Shown here: piece by piece, positions 50,866 to 58,464 of the stretch | How positions within the stretch are numbered: position 1 is the first letter of the stretch | Layout: each line of letters begins with the position of its first letter | DNA from: Alistipes sp. | GTDB taxonomy: Bacteria > Bacteroidota > Bacteroidia > Bacteroidales > Rikenellaceae | DNA length: 59,974 nt | Assembly (NCBI GenBank): GCA_017503575.1 | Contig: JAFVSV010000015.1 | Location: forward strand, 1-59,974 | Direction: 5' to 3' | Translations under genes and position numbers: made by a program | The notes under the pieces: model-generated | Told to the model about the DNA's origin: nothing | What the model saw: the letters and a program-made list of their open reading frames with translations, nothing else | Database searches by the model: none

Positions 50866-52137
50866 CTACTCGACACTGAGACCAAGAGCACGGATATACT
50901 CCTTGTCAATTGAACAATTCTCGAACTTGACAGCCTCGATAAGGCCATCAAGAGCACCCTGAAGTAGTTCCATGCCACCGACACTCTCCCTCACCTCGCG
51001 TATCTGCTGGTAGCTCTCACGCGACGACTCGGCAAAGAGGATTACTGCCTCCCACGCCTTGGGAGCAGCGAAGCCTACCCATGATGAGCCACCTATCTTC
51101 TTGTATGGCCAGAAGGTGTAGCCTATGTTATTCTCCTCCATGGTGCGGCAGAACTCAGCCATCCACTCGTAGGTGTTGTGGCCTATCTCGCCCATGTACA
51201 TAGGGCGGTTTACCTTGTCGCGGAAGTCGATAAACGAGCGTATGGCATCTGCCGAGGTACCTCCACCATAGCGATGACATGTGTACATAACCTGCTCGTC
51301 GAAGTTGCAATCGTCTAAAGGCTCGAAGTTGCCGTTCCACTGTGCGCCACCGAGCATCACAATATGGTAGGGGTCGCTCTCGCGAATGGTATCGAAGCCC
51401 AAGCGGTAGAGCGCCTTGAGCTTGCTGTTGAGCATCTCCATGTCGTCGCCGAAGTATGGTGCAATAGGCTCATTAAGAAGGTCGTAGCCCAATACCACAG
51501 GCTCATTTTTATAGTGGTCGGCAATGCGACGCCAGATGTCGGCATAGAGAGCCTGACTCGCCTCACACACCAACAACCATGGATAGCCATACGAGTCGTC
51601 GATGTTATCGCCCGTCTGACCGCCTGGCGCATCGTGCATATCGAGAATTACATATAGCCCATACTTGCGACACCACTCCACAACTTTGTCTATGCGCTCG
51701 AAGCCATCCTGATTGGCCGTAAGACCCATGTAGTCCTCGTTGGTAAATAGCTTATAGTGGAAGGGTATGCGGATGGTGTTGGCACCCGTCGAGGCGATAA
51801 AGGCGATATCGGCCTCGGTGATATAGTTATCCTTGAACTGCGCCCAGAAGATATCCGTGGCATAGGGGCCCACAGCCTCGCGTAACATCTCGTCTATAAA
51901 ATGTGCCGAGTTAACGCGTTTGAAACCAAACATATACCCCTCGGGATTTAGCCAGTTGCCGAGGTTTGTGCCGCGGATGAATAGTCGCTCGCCATTAGGC
52001 TCAATGAGGTTTGTGCCATCGACACGCACAACATCGTCGATACCAATCCTCAATGGCTCGCTACGCTGCACACCGCGCGAAGTGCCGCACGCCACCATCA
52101 TCAATAGCGCGACGGTAATAACAAATAATCGTTTCAT
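50866..52137 (-). CDS. GH5 family glycoside hydrolase, lipoprotein
   Basis: This 423-residue protein begins MKRLFVITVALLMMVACGTS, a lipoprotein signal with Cys17. The GH5 barrel has the acid/base Glu in YDLLNEPIA (E223) and the nucleophile in YMGEIGHN (E317). The N-terminal FIRGTNLGNWLNPEGYMFGF and the segment DMHDAPGGQTGDNIDDSYGY recall exo-beta-1,3-glucanase-like GH5 enzymes. That would differ from the mannanase-like copy at 33.4 kb. It sits between a FAD protein gene and an SSS symporter gene with gaps of 20 and 6 bp, suggesting cell-surface cleavage followed by uptake. Confidence 0.88.
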   Translation of the reverse strand: MKRLFVITVALLMMVACGTSRGVQRSEPLRIGIDDVVRVDGTNLIEPNGERLFIRGTNLGNWLNPEGYMFGFKRVNSAHFIDEMLREAVGPYATDIFWAQFKDNYITEADIAFIASTGANTIRIPFHYKLFTNEDYMGLTANQDGFERIDKVVEWCRKYGLYVILDMHDAPGGQTGDNIDDSYGYPWLLVCEASQALYADIWRRIADHYKNEPVVLGYDLLNEPIAPYFGDDMEMLNSKLKALYRLGFDTIRESDPYHIVMLGGAQWNGNFEPLDDCNFDEQVMYTCHRYGGGTSADAIRSFIDFRDKVNRPMYMGEIGHNTYEWMAEFCRTMEENNIGYTFWPYKKIGGSSWVGFAAPKAWEAVILFAESSRESYQQIREVRESVGGMELLQGALDGLIEAVKFENCSIDKEYIRALGLSVE

Positions 52138-52157
52138 AAAGTTAAGATGTTAGTCGT

Positions 52158-53723
52158 CTACAAGTTGTACGCCTTGCAGAATCGCGCCACGGCATCTGCA
52201 ACACGCTCGCCATCAAGGGCTGCCGAGATGATACCACCAGCATATCCTGCACCCTCACCCGCGGGGAAGAGGCCCTCAACCTGTGTGTGCATAAGTGTCT
52301 CACTGTCACGCGGTATGCGTACGGGTGTCGATGTTCGTGACTCCACGCCCACGACGATAGCCTCGTCCGTGACGAAGCCGCGCATCTTACGGCCGAAGGT
52401 CGCAATACCCGAGCGCAGACGCTCCGCGATAACCTCGGGCATCCACCTGTCGAGGCGCGAGGGCTCGATGCCAGGCACATACGATGTGCGAGGCAGGCTC
52501 TTCGACTCGCGACCAGTGACGAAGTCCGAGACGCGCTGTGCCGGTGCTACCTGACGCGCTCCGCTATTCTCGCGTGCGAGCTCCTCGAAGAGCTGCTGGT
52601 AGCGTAGGCCTGCAAGCTCCCCCCACTGCTCGCGCAGATGTGCGAAGTCCTCGAGGCGCACCTCCGTGACAAGACCCGAGTTGGCAAATGCGGAGTTACG
52701 ACCACTGGGCGACATGCCGTTGACGACCGTCTGTCGTGAGTCGGTCATGGCAGGCACAATGAAGCCTCCGGGACACATACAGAAGGAGTATACGCCGCGG
52801 CCACCCTCCTGGCTCACAAGCGAGTAGCTTGCGGCAGGCAGCCACTCGCCACGCTCCTCGCGGTGATACTGGATGCTGTCGATAAGGCGCTGTGGGTGCT
52901 CTATGCGCACGCCCATGGCGAAGGGCTTGGCCTCGACGGCGATGCCCGACGAGTATAGCAGCTCGTAGATGTCGCGTGCCGAGTGCCCCGTGGCGAGGAC
53001 GACGGCAGCACCCTCAATGGTGTTATCGCCGACCTTGACGCCTGTGATGCGGTTGTTCTTGACCACAAAGCCCGACACCTTACTCTCGAAGAGTACGGTG
53101 CCACCATGCTCGGTGATGGTGCGACAGATGTTCGAGATGATGCGTGGCAACTTGTCGGTGCCTATATGTGGATGTGCCTCGTAGAGGATGGCGGGGTTGG
53201 CGCCATGCCACACGAGGGTCTGCAATGCCTTGTTGTAGTCGCCACGCTTCTTACTGCGCGTGAAGAGCTTACCATCCGAGAATGTACCTGCACCACCCTC
53301 GCCAAAGGCGTAGTTCGAGTCGGGGTCGATGTTACCGCCACGGTTTATCTGCGCGATGTCGTACTTGCGCGATAGCACCGACTTACCACGCTCAAGAAGT
53401 ATGGGCTTGAAGCCGAGCTCTATAAGGCGTAGCGAGGCGAACAACCCCGCAGGACCTGAGCCCACGACGATAACCTCGGTGCCATGCTCGACAACGGGGT
53501 AGTCGAAGTGTAGGGGTGCTGGCTGCGGCTCGTTGTCGACATATACCTCGAGCGTGAGATTTACCTTGGGCATACGCTGACGCGCATCTATGGAGCGCTT
53601 GACGACACGCGCGAGGGCAATGTCGCCCTGACGCACACCGAGCCTCTGTGCAACCTGTGCTATGTAGAACTTCTCGTCTGCCGCCTGCTTGGGCGATAGC
53701 TGAAGGGTGATGGTCTTTGGCAT
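52158..53723 (-). CDS. NAD(P)/FAD-dependent oxidoreductase, COG2509-like
   Basis: This 521-residue flavoprotein has a Rossmann FAD motif VIVVGSGPAGLFASLRLIEL at about residues 88-107. An N-terminal domain of about 80 residues precedes it. The COG2509-type sequence NYAFGEGGAGTFSDGKLFTR follows, then ATGHSARDIYELL, and a second FAD contact at the C-terminus (FPAGEGAGYAGGIISAALDG). The physiological substrate of this family is unknown. It is the first gene of a three-gene run with GH5 and SSS genes, with a -7 box about 20 bp upstream. The link to glycan use may be coincidental. Confidence 0.88.
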   Translation of the reverse strand: MPKTITLQLSPKQAADEKFYIAQVAQRLGVRQGDIALARVVKRSIDARQRMPKVNLTLEVYVDNEPQPAPLHFDYPVVEHGTEVIVVGSGPAGLFASLRLIELGFKPILLERGKSVLSRKYDIAQINRGGNIDPDSNYAFGEGGAGTFSDGKLFTRSKKRGDYNKALQTLVWHGANPAILYEAHPHIGTDKLPRIISNICRTITEHGGTVLFESKVSGFVVKNNRITGVKVGDNTIEGAAVVLATGHSARDIYELLYSSGIAVEAKPFAMGVRIEHPQRLIDSIQYHREERGEWLPAASYSLVSQEGGRGVYSFCMCPGGFIVPAMTDSRQTVVNGMSPSGRNSAFANSGLVTEVRLEDFAHLREQWGELAGLRYQQLFEELARENSGARQVAPAQRVSDFVTGRESKSLPRTSYVPGIEPSRLDRWMPEVIAERLRSGIATFGRKMRGFVTDEAIVVGVESRTSTPVRIPRDSETLMHTQVEGLFPAGEGAGYAGGIISAALDGERVADAVARFCKAYNL

Positions 53724-53742
53724 AAAGTATCAATTAACAACG

Positions 53743-53750
53743 CAAATATA
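53743..53750 (-). promoter_or_regulatory. -7 promoter element for the FAD-GH5-SSS run
   Basis: The minus strand reads TATATTTG, 20 bp upstream of the start at 53723, and directly follows the terminator of the upstream gene. Confidence 0.6.
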
Positions 53751-53751
53751 C

Positions 53752-53784
53752 GAAAAAAACGCATAAGAGAAAATCTTATGCGTT
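53752..53784 (-). terminator. Rho-independent terminator after the 118-residue exported protein gene
   Basis: A perfect 11-bp stem (AACGCATAAGA at 53758-53768, TCTTATGCGTT at 53774-53784) with a 5-base loop is followed on the minus strand by a run of seven U. Confidence 0.9.
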
Positions 53785-53814
53785 TGTAATTAAGTTTTGT
53801 ATGGGCACTATGCA

Positions 53815-54171
53815 TTAAAAATAATAGTCTACATTACGGCTTCTTGATTCTGGAATAGTAGCATAATACTCATATGAGCTATAAACACCACCTCTTCTGT
53901 TCTTGAATACTGGACCAAGCTTACCGTCAACTTTCAACGTCATCTCTGAATCATCAAACTGTCCTGTCTTGGGCGATGTCGAAACTCTACCACCACCAAG
54001 GTCAACAACTCTGTAGACTGTAATAGTTCTGACGGCCTCAGAAGATGAATCAGAAATTACCAATGTCTCACAATTGGTATTTGATTCGGTTTTCTTTTCT
54101 TCGTTTGTTGAAGATGCATTTACACCTGCAAAAGACAGGATAGCTACAGCTAAGAATAAGTACTTTTTCAT
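53815..54171 (-). CDS. Small exported protein of unknown function
   Basis: This 118-residue protein has a signal peptide (MKKYLFLAVAILSFAGVNAS, then STNEEKK). The mature domain is short and beta-rich, with one cysteine (NCETLV), a GGGR turn and a Tyr-rich C-terminus (YSSYEYYATIPESRSRNVDY). I do not recognise the family. It ends at a strong terminator, and the next upstream gene on the strand is the 44-codon ORF. Its composition is more AT-rich than that of its neighbours, which may point to a lineage-specific gene. Confidence 0.65.
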   Translation of the reverse strand: MKKYLFLAVAILSFAGVNASSTNEEKKTESNTNCETLVISDSSSEAVRTITVYRVVDLGGGRVSTSPKTGQFDDSEMTLKVDGKLGPVFKNRRGGVYSSYEYYATIPESRSRNVDYYF

Positions 54172-54237
54172 AATAATAGATTATTAAATTCCCTACTCAC
54201 TTATGGCTTTTCGGATACTCCATATCATTGGCAAATA

Positions 54238-54372
54238 TTAATACCGATATTCATCAGGAGCGGTACTGTTCCAGCCCTCTCGGAAACCATCTTGTGCTTC
54301 TTTTGAACTTGCAATTGCCAATGCAGCAAATGCTACGAGCACTAACGCTTGAAGTAAAAATTTCTTGAACAT
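54238..54372 (-). CDS. 44-residue hydrophobic peptide ORF
   Basis: A short frame from ATG 54372 to TAA 54238 encodes MFKKFLLQALVLVALAALAI-like residues: a Lys-rich start, a hydrophobic helix, and a polar tail ending STAPDEYRY. The observed helix reads LLQALVLVAFAALAIA. This looks like a signal-peptide-led micropeptide or a small membrane protein. Its start overlaps the last 31 bp of the membrane-protein gene upstream in a different frame, which would allow translational coupling. There is no homology evidence, so the call rests on the coding-like signal sequence and position. Confidence 0.5.
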   Translation of the reverse strand: MFKKFLLQALVLVAFAALAIASSKEAQDGFREGWNSTAPDEYRY

Positions 54373-54767
54373 AGTAAATAAGTTATTAAGGTTAATAAAT
54401 AGAATATAATGTCGATCCAGTCAAATGTACCAGGCATAATGTGGCATAGCTGCAGCAGCTCGTAGATAAATGGAAAGGCCATCGCCATTAGCGTCATCAC
54501 CCTGCTGTACCACGCGTCGCTACGCAGCAGCAAGTCGAAGAGTAGCAGAGCTGCGTACCACAACGAGTCGGCAAGCACAAAGAGGGTGATATAGCCGACA
54601 AAGGTGCTGTGGTCGACAAGGTTACCGCAGAGTGGTAGATCTATGGGTACGAGCGCTGTGAGCCACGATGTGAAGATAACCTCCTCGCGGAAGAGGATAT
54701 ATATCATCCCTCCGAGAAGAAGTAGCACCGATGCTATTATTAATATGTTGGCTCTCTTGTGCATCAC
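54342..54767 (-). CDS. Small multi-pass membrane protein, VanZ-like
   Basis: This 141-residue protein has about four hydrophobic helices. The C-terminal part, FPFIYELLQLCHIMPGTFDW followed by IDIIFYLLTLITYLL, resembles the E-x-x-Q-x-x-x-P-G-R-x-F-D-x-x-D motif region of VanZ-family proteins, with some departures (Thr in place of Arg). VanZ-like proteins are poorly characterised, although the name comes from teicoplanin resistance in enterococci. An alternative start is residue 2 (54764). Upstream lies a 119-bp inverted-repeat element and the tRNA-Leu region. Confidence 0.6.
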   Translation of the reverse strand: MMHKRANILIIASVLLLLGGMIYILFREEVIFTSWLTALVPIDLPLCGNLVDHSTFVGYITLFVLADSLWYAALLLFDLLLRSDAWYSRVMTLMAMAFPFIYELLQLCHIMPGTFDWIDIIFYLLTLITYLLCSRNFYFKR

Positions 54768-54808
54768 ATCAAAAAAATACAGAAAGCGTGGAACTACAAC
54801 ACTATTTT

Positions 54809-54927
54809 CACGAACAGGCTCTGGTAAACCTTAATAACAAAATAGTACATAGCACCACGCCACATGATGTGACGCAGTAATAACAAAAGCCATCTTCGTT
54901 ATTGAAATTTACCAGATTTCGTTCGTG
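54809..54927. repeat. 119-bp imperfect inverted-repeat element
   Basis: The left arm begins CACGAAC (54809-54815) and continues with CTGGTAAACCTTAATAAC (54821-54838). The right arm is GTTATTGAAATTTACCAG (54898-54915) and then GTTCGTG (54921-54927). The outer 7 bp pair perfectly and the inner 18 bp pair with two or three mismatches or G-U pairs, separated by a 5-base internal loop. The core contains a small palindrome CACATGATGTG. It could be a MITE/REP-like insertion or a structured RNA. The 350-bp gap holding it (54768-55118) shows no gene besides the tRNA promoter. Confidence 0.65.
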
Positions 54928-55040
54928 GAAGATATGCTTACGCTTTACGTCTAAAAGTATGTTATCCCCGAAAGGATATCGCAAAGTTAATAAAAAAGTT
55001 TATAACTTTGCTACGATTAGAGAAATTTATTTCGCAATAA

Positions 55041-55072
55041 TTTGTAATAATTGTAAAAAGTTTTTACCTTTG
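55041..55072 (+). promoter_or_regulatory. Promoter of tRNA-Leu
   Basis: TTTG (55041-55044), 20 bp, then TACCTTTG (55065-55072) is a full Bacteroidetes promoter, 46 bp before the tRNA. A palindromic pair of TAACTTTG boxes (54982-54989 minus, 55003-55010 plus) lies upstream. Confidence 0.75.
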
Positions 55073-55118
55073 CATCGCAAATAGGCTACTCGGGGTGAGT
55101 AGTGATATGCGAGATCCT

Positions 55119-55200
55119 GCGGATATGGTGTAATTGGTAGCCACGTCAGACTTAGGATCTGATGCCGAGAGGCGTGGGGGTTCGAGTCCCTTTATCCGCA
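55119..55200 (+). tRNA. tRNA-Leu (anticodon TAG)
   Basis: An 82-base class II tRNA. The acceptor stem GCGGATA pairs with TATCCGC, with A as discriminator. The anticodon stem TCAGA/TCTGA encloses CTTAGGA, giving anticodon TAG (reads CUA and other CUN codons). The variable arm is long, and the T-loop is GTTCGAGTC-like. The 3' CCA is not encoded. The last nine bases overlap the end of the recombinase gene on the opposite strand. Confidence 0.93.
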
Positions 55201-56694
55201 CTCTGTTAAAAAAGAGGAATTTTCGAGAGAATTTTCCTCTTTTTTATTTTTGTAACACTCTGATAACCTTAGTATTACAGAGAGAGCTTTATTCTCGTTA
55301 ATAGTTCGATAATTCCCAATTTCCTTGTCCCACAAAATTCCGCTCGGAAACAATAAATTTTGGATTTTTTCACTCAATTCTAATTCTGCATTACGCCACA
55401 AACTTCCTAATTTACAGCATGTTGAAGCAGTGTCGTATATGGCAGCATCAAGGTTCGATAAATTTTCTTTTGCTTTCGACAATTCCAACTCGTTTTTTGC
55501 GAGTTTTGACTGTAAACTCTCTATGGTTGTGGCATAAACATCATCATCTATATCCCCTGTACCATACCTCACCTTGCAACTATTTATCTTATTTTTTAGT
55601 TCGCTACTCTGTTTTCTGAGCAGAGCGAGTGTCTCTTTTCTTTCGTCGTTGTCCCTAACGAGCATATCTCGGATAACTGAGCAAAATACCTCCCGTAGGT
55701 TTGCAGGGATACTATAACTATTTAACAACTCTTCATATAGCGCATGTAACTTCGTTGCGGAGATGTTATTACAACATCCGCTCTGGTTACATTTGTAGTA
55801 ATCCTTATTCTTCTTTTTGACAGTGTATGCTGTCATCGGTGTCCCATCGTATGCACACCTTATATGTCTTTTTAAGGGGAACTGCGGAGTCTCCTTTTGA
55901 TGCTTATACACCCCTGTCTTGCCACTGAGTATATCTTGTACATGGACGAATTCAATCCACGATATTATTGGCGGATGCTTGCCATCAACAATCTCTCCGT
56001 CGGTGAATTTGCTCACAATTTTACCTGCATAGAATGGGTTGGTGAGTATCTTATGCAACTTCTGCTTGCTTACATTCAAACCCATCGCCGACAACCTATC
56101 CATAATACGGAAGTTATCCACGCCCTGCAACTTCCACTTGAACGCCTTGCGAATGAGCTTGCCCGTTGCGTTGATGGTGTATTGTGAATTCAGACTCTTA
56201 CCGTCCTTATCATATCCCAGTGGTCGCTTACCAATCCAAACACCGCTCTCCATACAGTGCTTACGACCAGACACAAATTTATTGGTACGATTGGTGTTGT
56301 CCCACTGCGCCAGCGACAACTTGACTTGCATCATCATTACACCTTCGGGTGTTGAGGTGTCTGTACCCGACAATGCCTCCACGATAATAACTCCCTGGGC
56401 ATTGAGGTCGTTGATGATATTGATGGCTTGACCCGCATTGCGACTGAAACGGTCAGCTTGATTAACGAGAATGTATTTAACACTCTTATCTCTCTTTATC
56501 GCAGAAATCATATCTTTGATAAGCTTGCCTGGGGTCTTTGCACTCTCGTGTTTTCCACCGAAGTATCCCTTAATTGTGTAACCGTGTTCCTGAGCATACT
56601 TCTCGCAACGACACTTCTGGTCGTCAAGACTCGCTCCATTCTCCTCTTGATGTTTAGTCGAAACTCTTGTCCATATATAGCAGTTTTTATTCAT
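55192..56694 (-). CDS. Large serine recombinase (integrase)
   Basis: This 500-residue site-specific recombinase has the resolvase catalytic domain at its N-terminus with Ser12 in WTRVSTKHQEENGASLDDQ and the Arg/Asp motif QADRFSRNAGQAI. A recombinase DNA-binding domain follows (RPLGYDKDGKSLNSQYTINA onward), then a zinc ribbon with cysteines in IRCAYDGTP and YKCNQSGCCNN, and a coiled coil (about 350-430). Such enzymes integrate and excise phages and islands. The stop lies within the 3' end of tRNA-Leu, so the gene ends exactly at the presumed attachment site. The start overlaps a 50-codon ORF by 8 bp. Confidence 0.9.
   Translation of the reverse strand: MNKNCYIWTRVSTKHQEENGASLDDQKCRCEKYAQEHGYTIKGYFGGKHESAKTPGKLIKDMISAIKRDKSVKYILVNQADRFSRNAGQAINIINDLNAQGVIIVEALSGTDTSTPEGVMMMQVKLSLAQWDNTNRTNKFVSGRKHCMESGVWIGKRPLGYDKDGKSLNSQYTINATGKLIRKAFKWKLQGVDNFRIMDRLSAMGLNVSKQKLHKILTNPFYAGKIVSKFTDGEIVDGKHPPIISWIEFVHVQDILSGKTGVYKHQKETPQFPLKRHIRCAYDGTPMTAYTVKKKNKDYYKCNQSGCCNNISATKLHALYEELLNSYSIPANLREVFCSVIRDMLVRDNDERKETLALLRKQSSELKNKINSCKVRYGTGDIDDDVYATTIESLQSKLAKNELELSKAKENLSNLDAAIYDTASTCCKLGSLWRNAELELSEKIQNLLFPSGILWDKEIGNYRTINENKALSVILRLSECYKNKKEENSLENSSFLTECG
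55208..55250. terminator. Bidirectional hairpin after tRNA-Leu, inside the recombinase 3' end
   Basis: AAAAAAGAGGAA (55208-55219) and TTCCTCTTTTTT (55234-55245) form a 12-bp stem with flanking A- and U-runs, so it can terminate in both directions. It sits 8 bases after the tRNA and within the last codons of the recombinase. Confidence 0.85.
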
Positions 56695-56839
56695 ATTTGT
56701 AATCGTTTATCTCTTTATTATTTAGGTACTGAATACCGATTAAGGCTAATGCCTCAAAGTAGTTTAATAGTACAATTCCCTCTTCTTTAGTAATGTTTAG
56801 TTTATTAAAATCATTTTCATAGTCCTGATAGTTTAACAT
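56687..56839 (-). CDS. 50-residue ORF overlapping the recombinase start
   Basis: A frame from ATG 56839 to TAA 56687 encodes MLNYQDYENDFNKLNITKEE, then a helical segment (GIVLLNYFEALALIGIQYLN) and an acidic tail ending NDYKYE. It overlaps the first 8 bases of the integrase gene on the same strand, the classic geometry of translational coupling. The amphipathic helix and charge suggest a small regulator or a recombination directionality factor, but no family was recognised. It was found by direct translation of the gap upstream of the integrase. Confidence 0.6.
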   Translation of the reverse strand: MLNYQDYENDFNKLNITKEEGIVLLNYFEALALIGIQYLNNKEINDYKYE

Positions 56840-57112
56840 CTTTAATCAGGTATTTTGTGCCTTCGCACTCCCTATACGGGTTATTTGTTTTTTGCCTCCT
56901 CTATATACACTATGTGTATTATATATAGGGACTTCTGGTCGGCAGGGATGAGCGTAAAACCCTTTGCACACATTGTGCGGTAATCCTTGTGTTATGGACT
57001 CATAGTATGTATGTTAATTGGATTATAGGCGACAGAATCGTCTAACAACACCGTTACTCTGTATTGCTGCGCAAATATACATTTATTTTTTTATTTTTAT
57101 AATTTTTCTTTT
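56840..57112. other. 273-bp non-coding gap between the two serine recombinases
   Basis: No convincing ORF was found. Features seen: an imperfect palindrome near 56901-56928 (CTATATACAC, then GTGTATTATATATAG), a smaller one at 56966-56978 (GCACA-CAT-TGTGC), and a minus-strand -7 box TATATTTG at 57079-57072 pointing toward the 50-codon ORF and integrase. That promoter would give a leader of about 230 bases, long enough for regulation. Confidence 0.5.
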
Positions 57113-57733
57113 TTACATCATCTGCTTAAGTTTTCGTAAGGTATTTATTGATGTGGTGGTTATCGCCTGTATATTTCGGAGCGACAACCCCTTCTTGAGT
57201 AACTGAATTTCCTTTGCATAATCACCACGCATCTGCTCCTCGCTTTTGCGGTAACCGACCTTTCTGCCGACCTGTCCTCCTTGTTGGCGGTAATGATTAT
57301 AACCGCTCTCCATTCTGCTACGAATAAGTGAACGCTCCAAACTGTTGAACTGCGCCAATACACCCATTACTAACTGTGCAATGGGATTTGCTTGCTTATT
57401 AGGTAGCAGAGTTTCTAAACCATTCTGATGTATGTATACAGAGATTTTCTTGGCTGTAAGATTTTCTATTACAGTAAGAAAATCTATTATCCTTCTCGAT
57501 AGACGGCTACATTCATAAACAAGCACCTTATCCACTTTGTGTGCATCGGTGTAAGCAAGAAGTTCGGTAAGTGCCTCTCGCTCCTCAACCTTCTTTGCCC
57601 CCGATATTTTCTCCGTGAATTCGGCAACCACATCGTACTCCATTTTTCGAGCATACTCCCTGAGCTCTACAAGCTGTCTATCGTAATCCTGACTCTTTGT
57701 CGATACTCGTGCATATATCACCACCTTTGTCAT
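57113..57733 (-). CDS. Small serine recombinase (resolvase/invertase family)
   Basis: This 206-residue protein has the catalytic domain with Ser11 in YARVSTKSQDYDRQ, the segment VYECSRLSRRIIDFLTVIEN, and the long E helix (VMGVLAQFNSLERSLIRSRM). A C-terminal helix-turn-helix of about 45 residues reads LKKGLSLRNIQAITTTSINT. Members resolve cointegrates or invert DNA. No pair of matching inversion sites was recognised nearby, so the role within the island is unclear. It lies 14 bp after the 101-residue gene and upstream of the integrase module. Confidence 0.9.
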   Translation of the reverse strand: MTKVVIYARVSTKSQDYDRQLVELREYARKMEYDVVAEFTEKISGAKKVEEREALTELLAYTDAHKVDKVLVYECSRLSRRIIDFLTVIENLTAKKISVYIHQNGLETLLPNKQANPIAQLVMGVLAQFNSLERSLIRSRMESGYNHYRQQGGQVGRKVGYRKSEEQMRGDYAKEIQLLKKGLSLRNIQAITTTSINTLRKLKQMM

Positions 57734-57747
57734 ATCATTGGTTATAT

Positions 57748-58053
57748 TTATTGAAAATATTCTGCCTTAACTCTATCCTTATAATTGTTACATCGTTCAA
57801 CGAGACCATCAATAACACTCACAAGGCAATCTGCATACACATCTGTCTCACCACGACCATCGCTTAAATGAACCTCAAACAGGTCTACACCTTCGTTATA
57901 AACCACCTCAACAAGACCTTGATATTTGAAACCATCAACCATAAATGCAAGTCCCGTGTCATTTGGTAGGCGTTGGGGGTTATAAAAACCCCAACTAAAA
58001 ACAATCATTGACTGAGTTCTGAAGATGCTAAGTATGTATTTTGCCATTTCCAT
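57748..58053 (-). CDS. Small protein of unknown function in the mobile element
   Basis: This 101-residue soluble protein (start 58053, or 58047 at the second Met) has alternating beta and helical segments (SMIVFSWGFYNPQRLPNDTG, VVYNEGVDLFEVHLSDGRG) and ends in a helix. I do not recognise a domain. A GGGAGGG/CCCTCCC hairpin at 58069-58086 lies just before its start and may limit translation or transcription. Small genes of this kind are common in Bacteroidales integrative elements. Confidence 0.6.
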   Translation of the reverse strand: MEMAKYILSIFRTQSMIVFSWGFYNPQRLPNDTGLAFMVDGFKYQGLVEVVYNEGVDLFEVHLSDGRGETDVYADCLVSVIDGLVERCNNYKDRVKAEYFQ

Positions 58054-58092
58054 AGTGAGTGAGTTTGTGGGAGGGTTGCCCCTCCCTGATTA

Positions 58093-58437
58093 TTACTCCC
58101 AAGAGATTAGTTTCTCGTAGCGGAATGAACGCCACTTATTTGAACTATCAGTGTCTAAATCTATAAATGAGACTACATTGCGGGCATCCGAGCAATAACC
58201 GTTGCCATTCACAAATTGCCCTGCATAACTTGGAGTAGTTGTTGCGTGGCGTGTGGTAATAGTGCCATCTTTCTTTAAGAAGGTAATCTTAACGATGCGC
58301 TTTGCAAGTTCTGCCTTCAATGCCTTGATAGAAGCAGTAAGCATACCTGTTGCGAAAGCATTGTTTGTACGATGTGCGATAACCATTGCTCGGTGAGCAT
58401 CAAGGTTGTTCATTGCGATAATTGCTGTTGTTCCCAT
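58093..58437 (-). CDS. Small protein, possibly WYL_2/DUF2693-like
   Basis: This 114-residue protein has an N-terminal helical half and a beta-rich C-terminal half containing VKITFLKKDGTITTRHATTT and SNKWRSFRYEKLISWE. The pattern of a K-K-D-G turn, a C-terminal W-R-S-F-R strand and a terminal I-x-W-E is what I would expect of the Sm-like SH3 barrel group called DUF2693/WYL_2, found in Bacteroidales mobile elements. The match is from memory and modest. Function is unknown. It lies 27 bp after the 62-residue gene. Confidence 0.55.
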   Translation of the reverse strand: MGTTAIIAMNNLDAHRAMVIAHRTNNAFATGMLTASIKALKAELAKRIVKITFLKKDGTITTRHATTTPSYAGQFVNGNGYCSDARNVVSFIDLDTDSSNKWRSFRYEKLISWE

Positions 58438-58464
58438 AACTGTAAGATTTTTTATTACACTATA

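Noticed and set aside
54982..55010. Palindromic TAACTTTG pair upstream of tRNA-Leu considered as a divergent promoter for two further genes
   Set aside because: No gene starts close by in either direction. The tRNA has a better promoter at 55041-55072. The pair is mentioned under that entry only.
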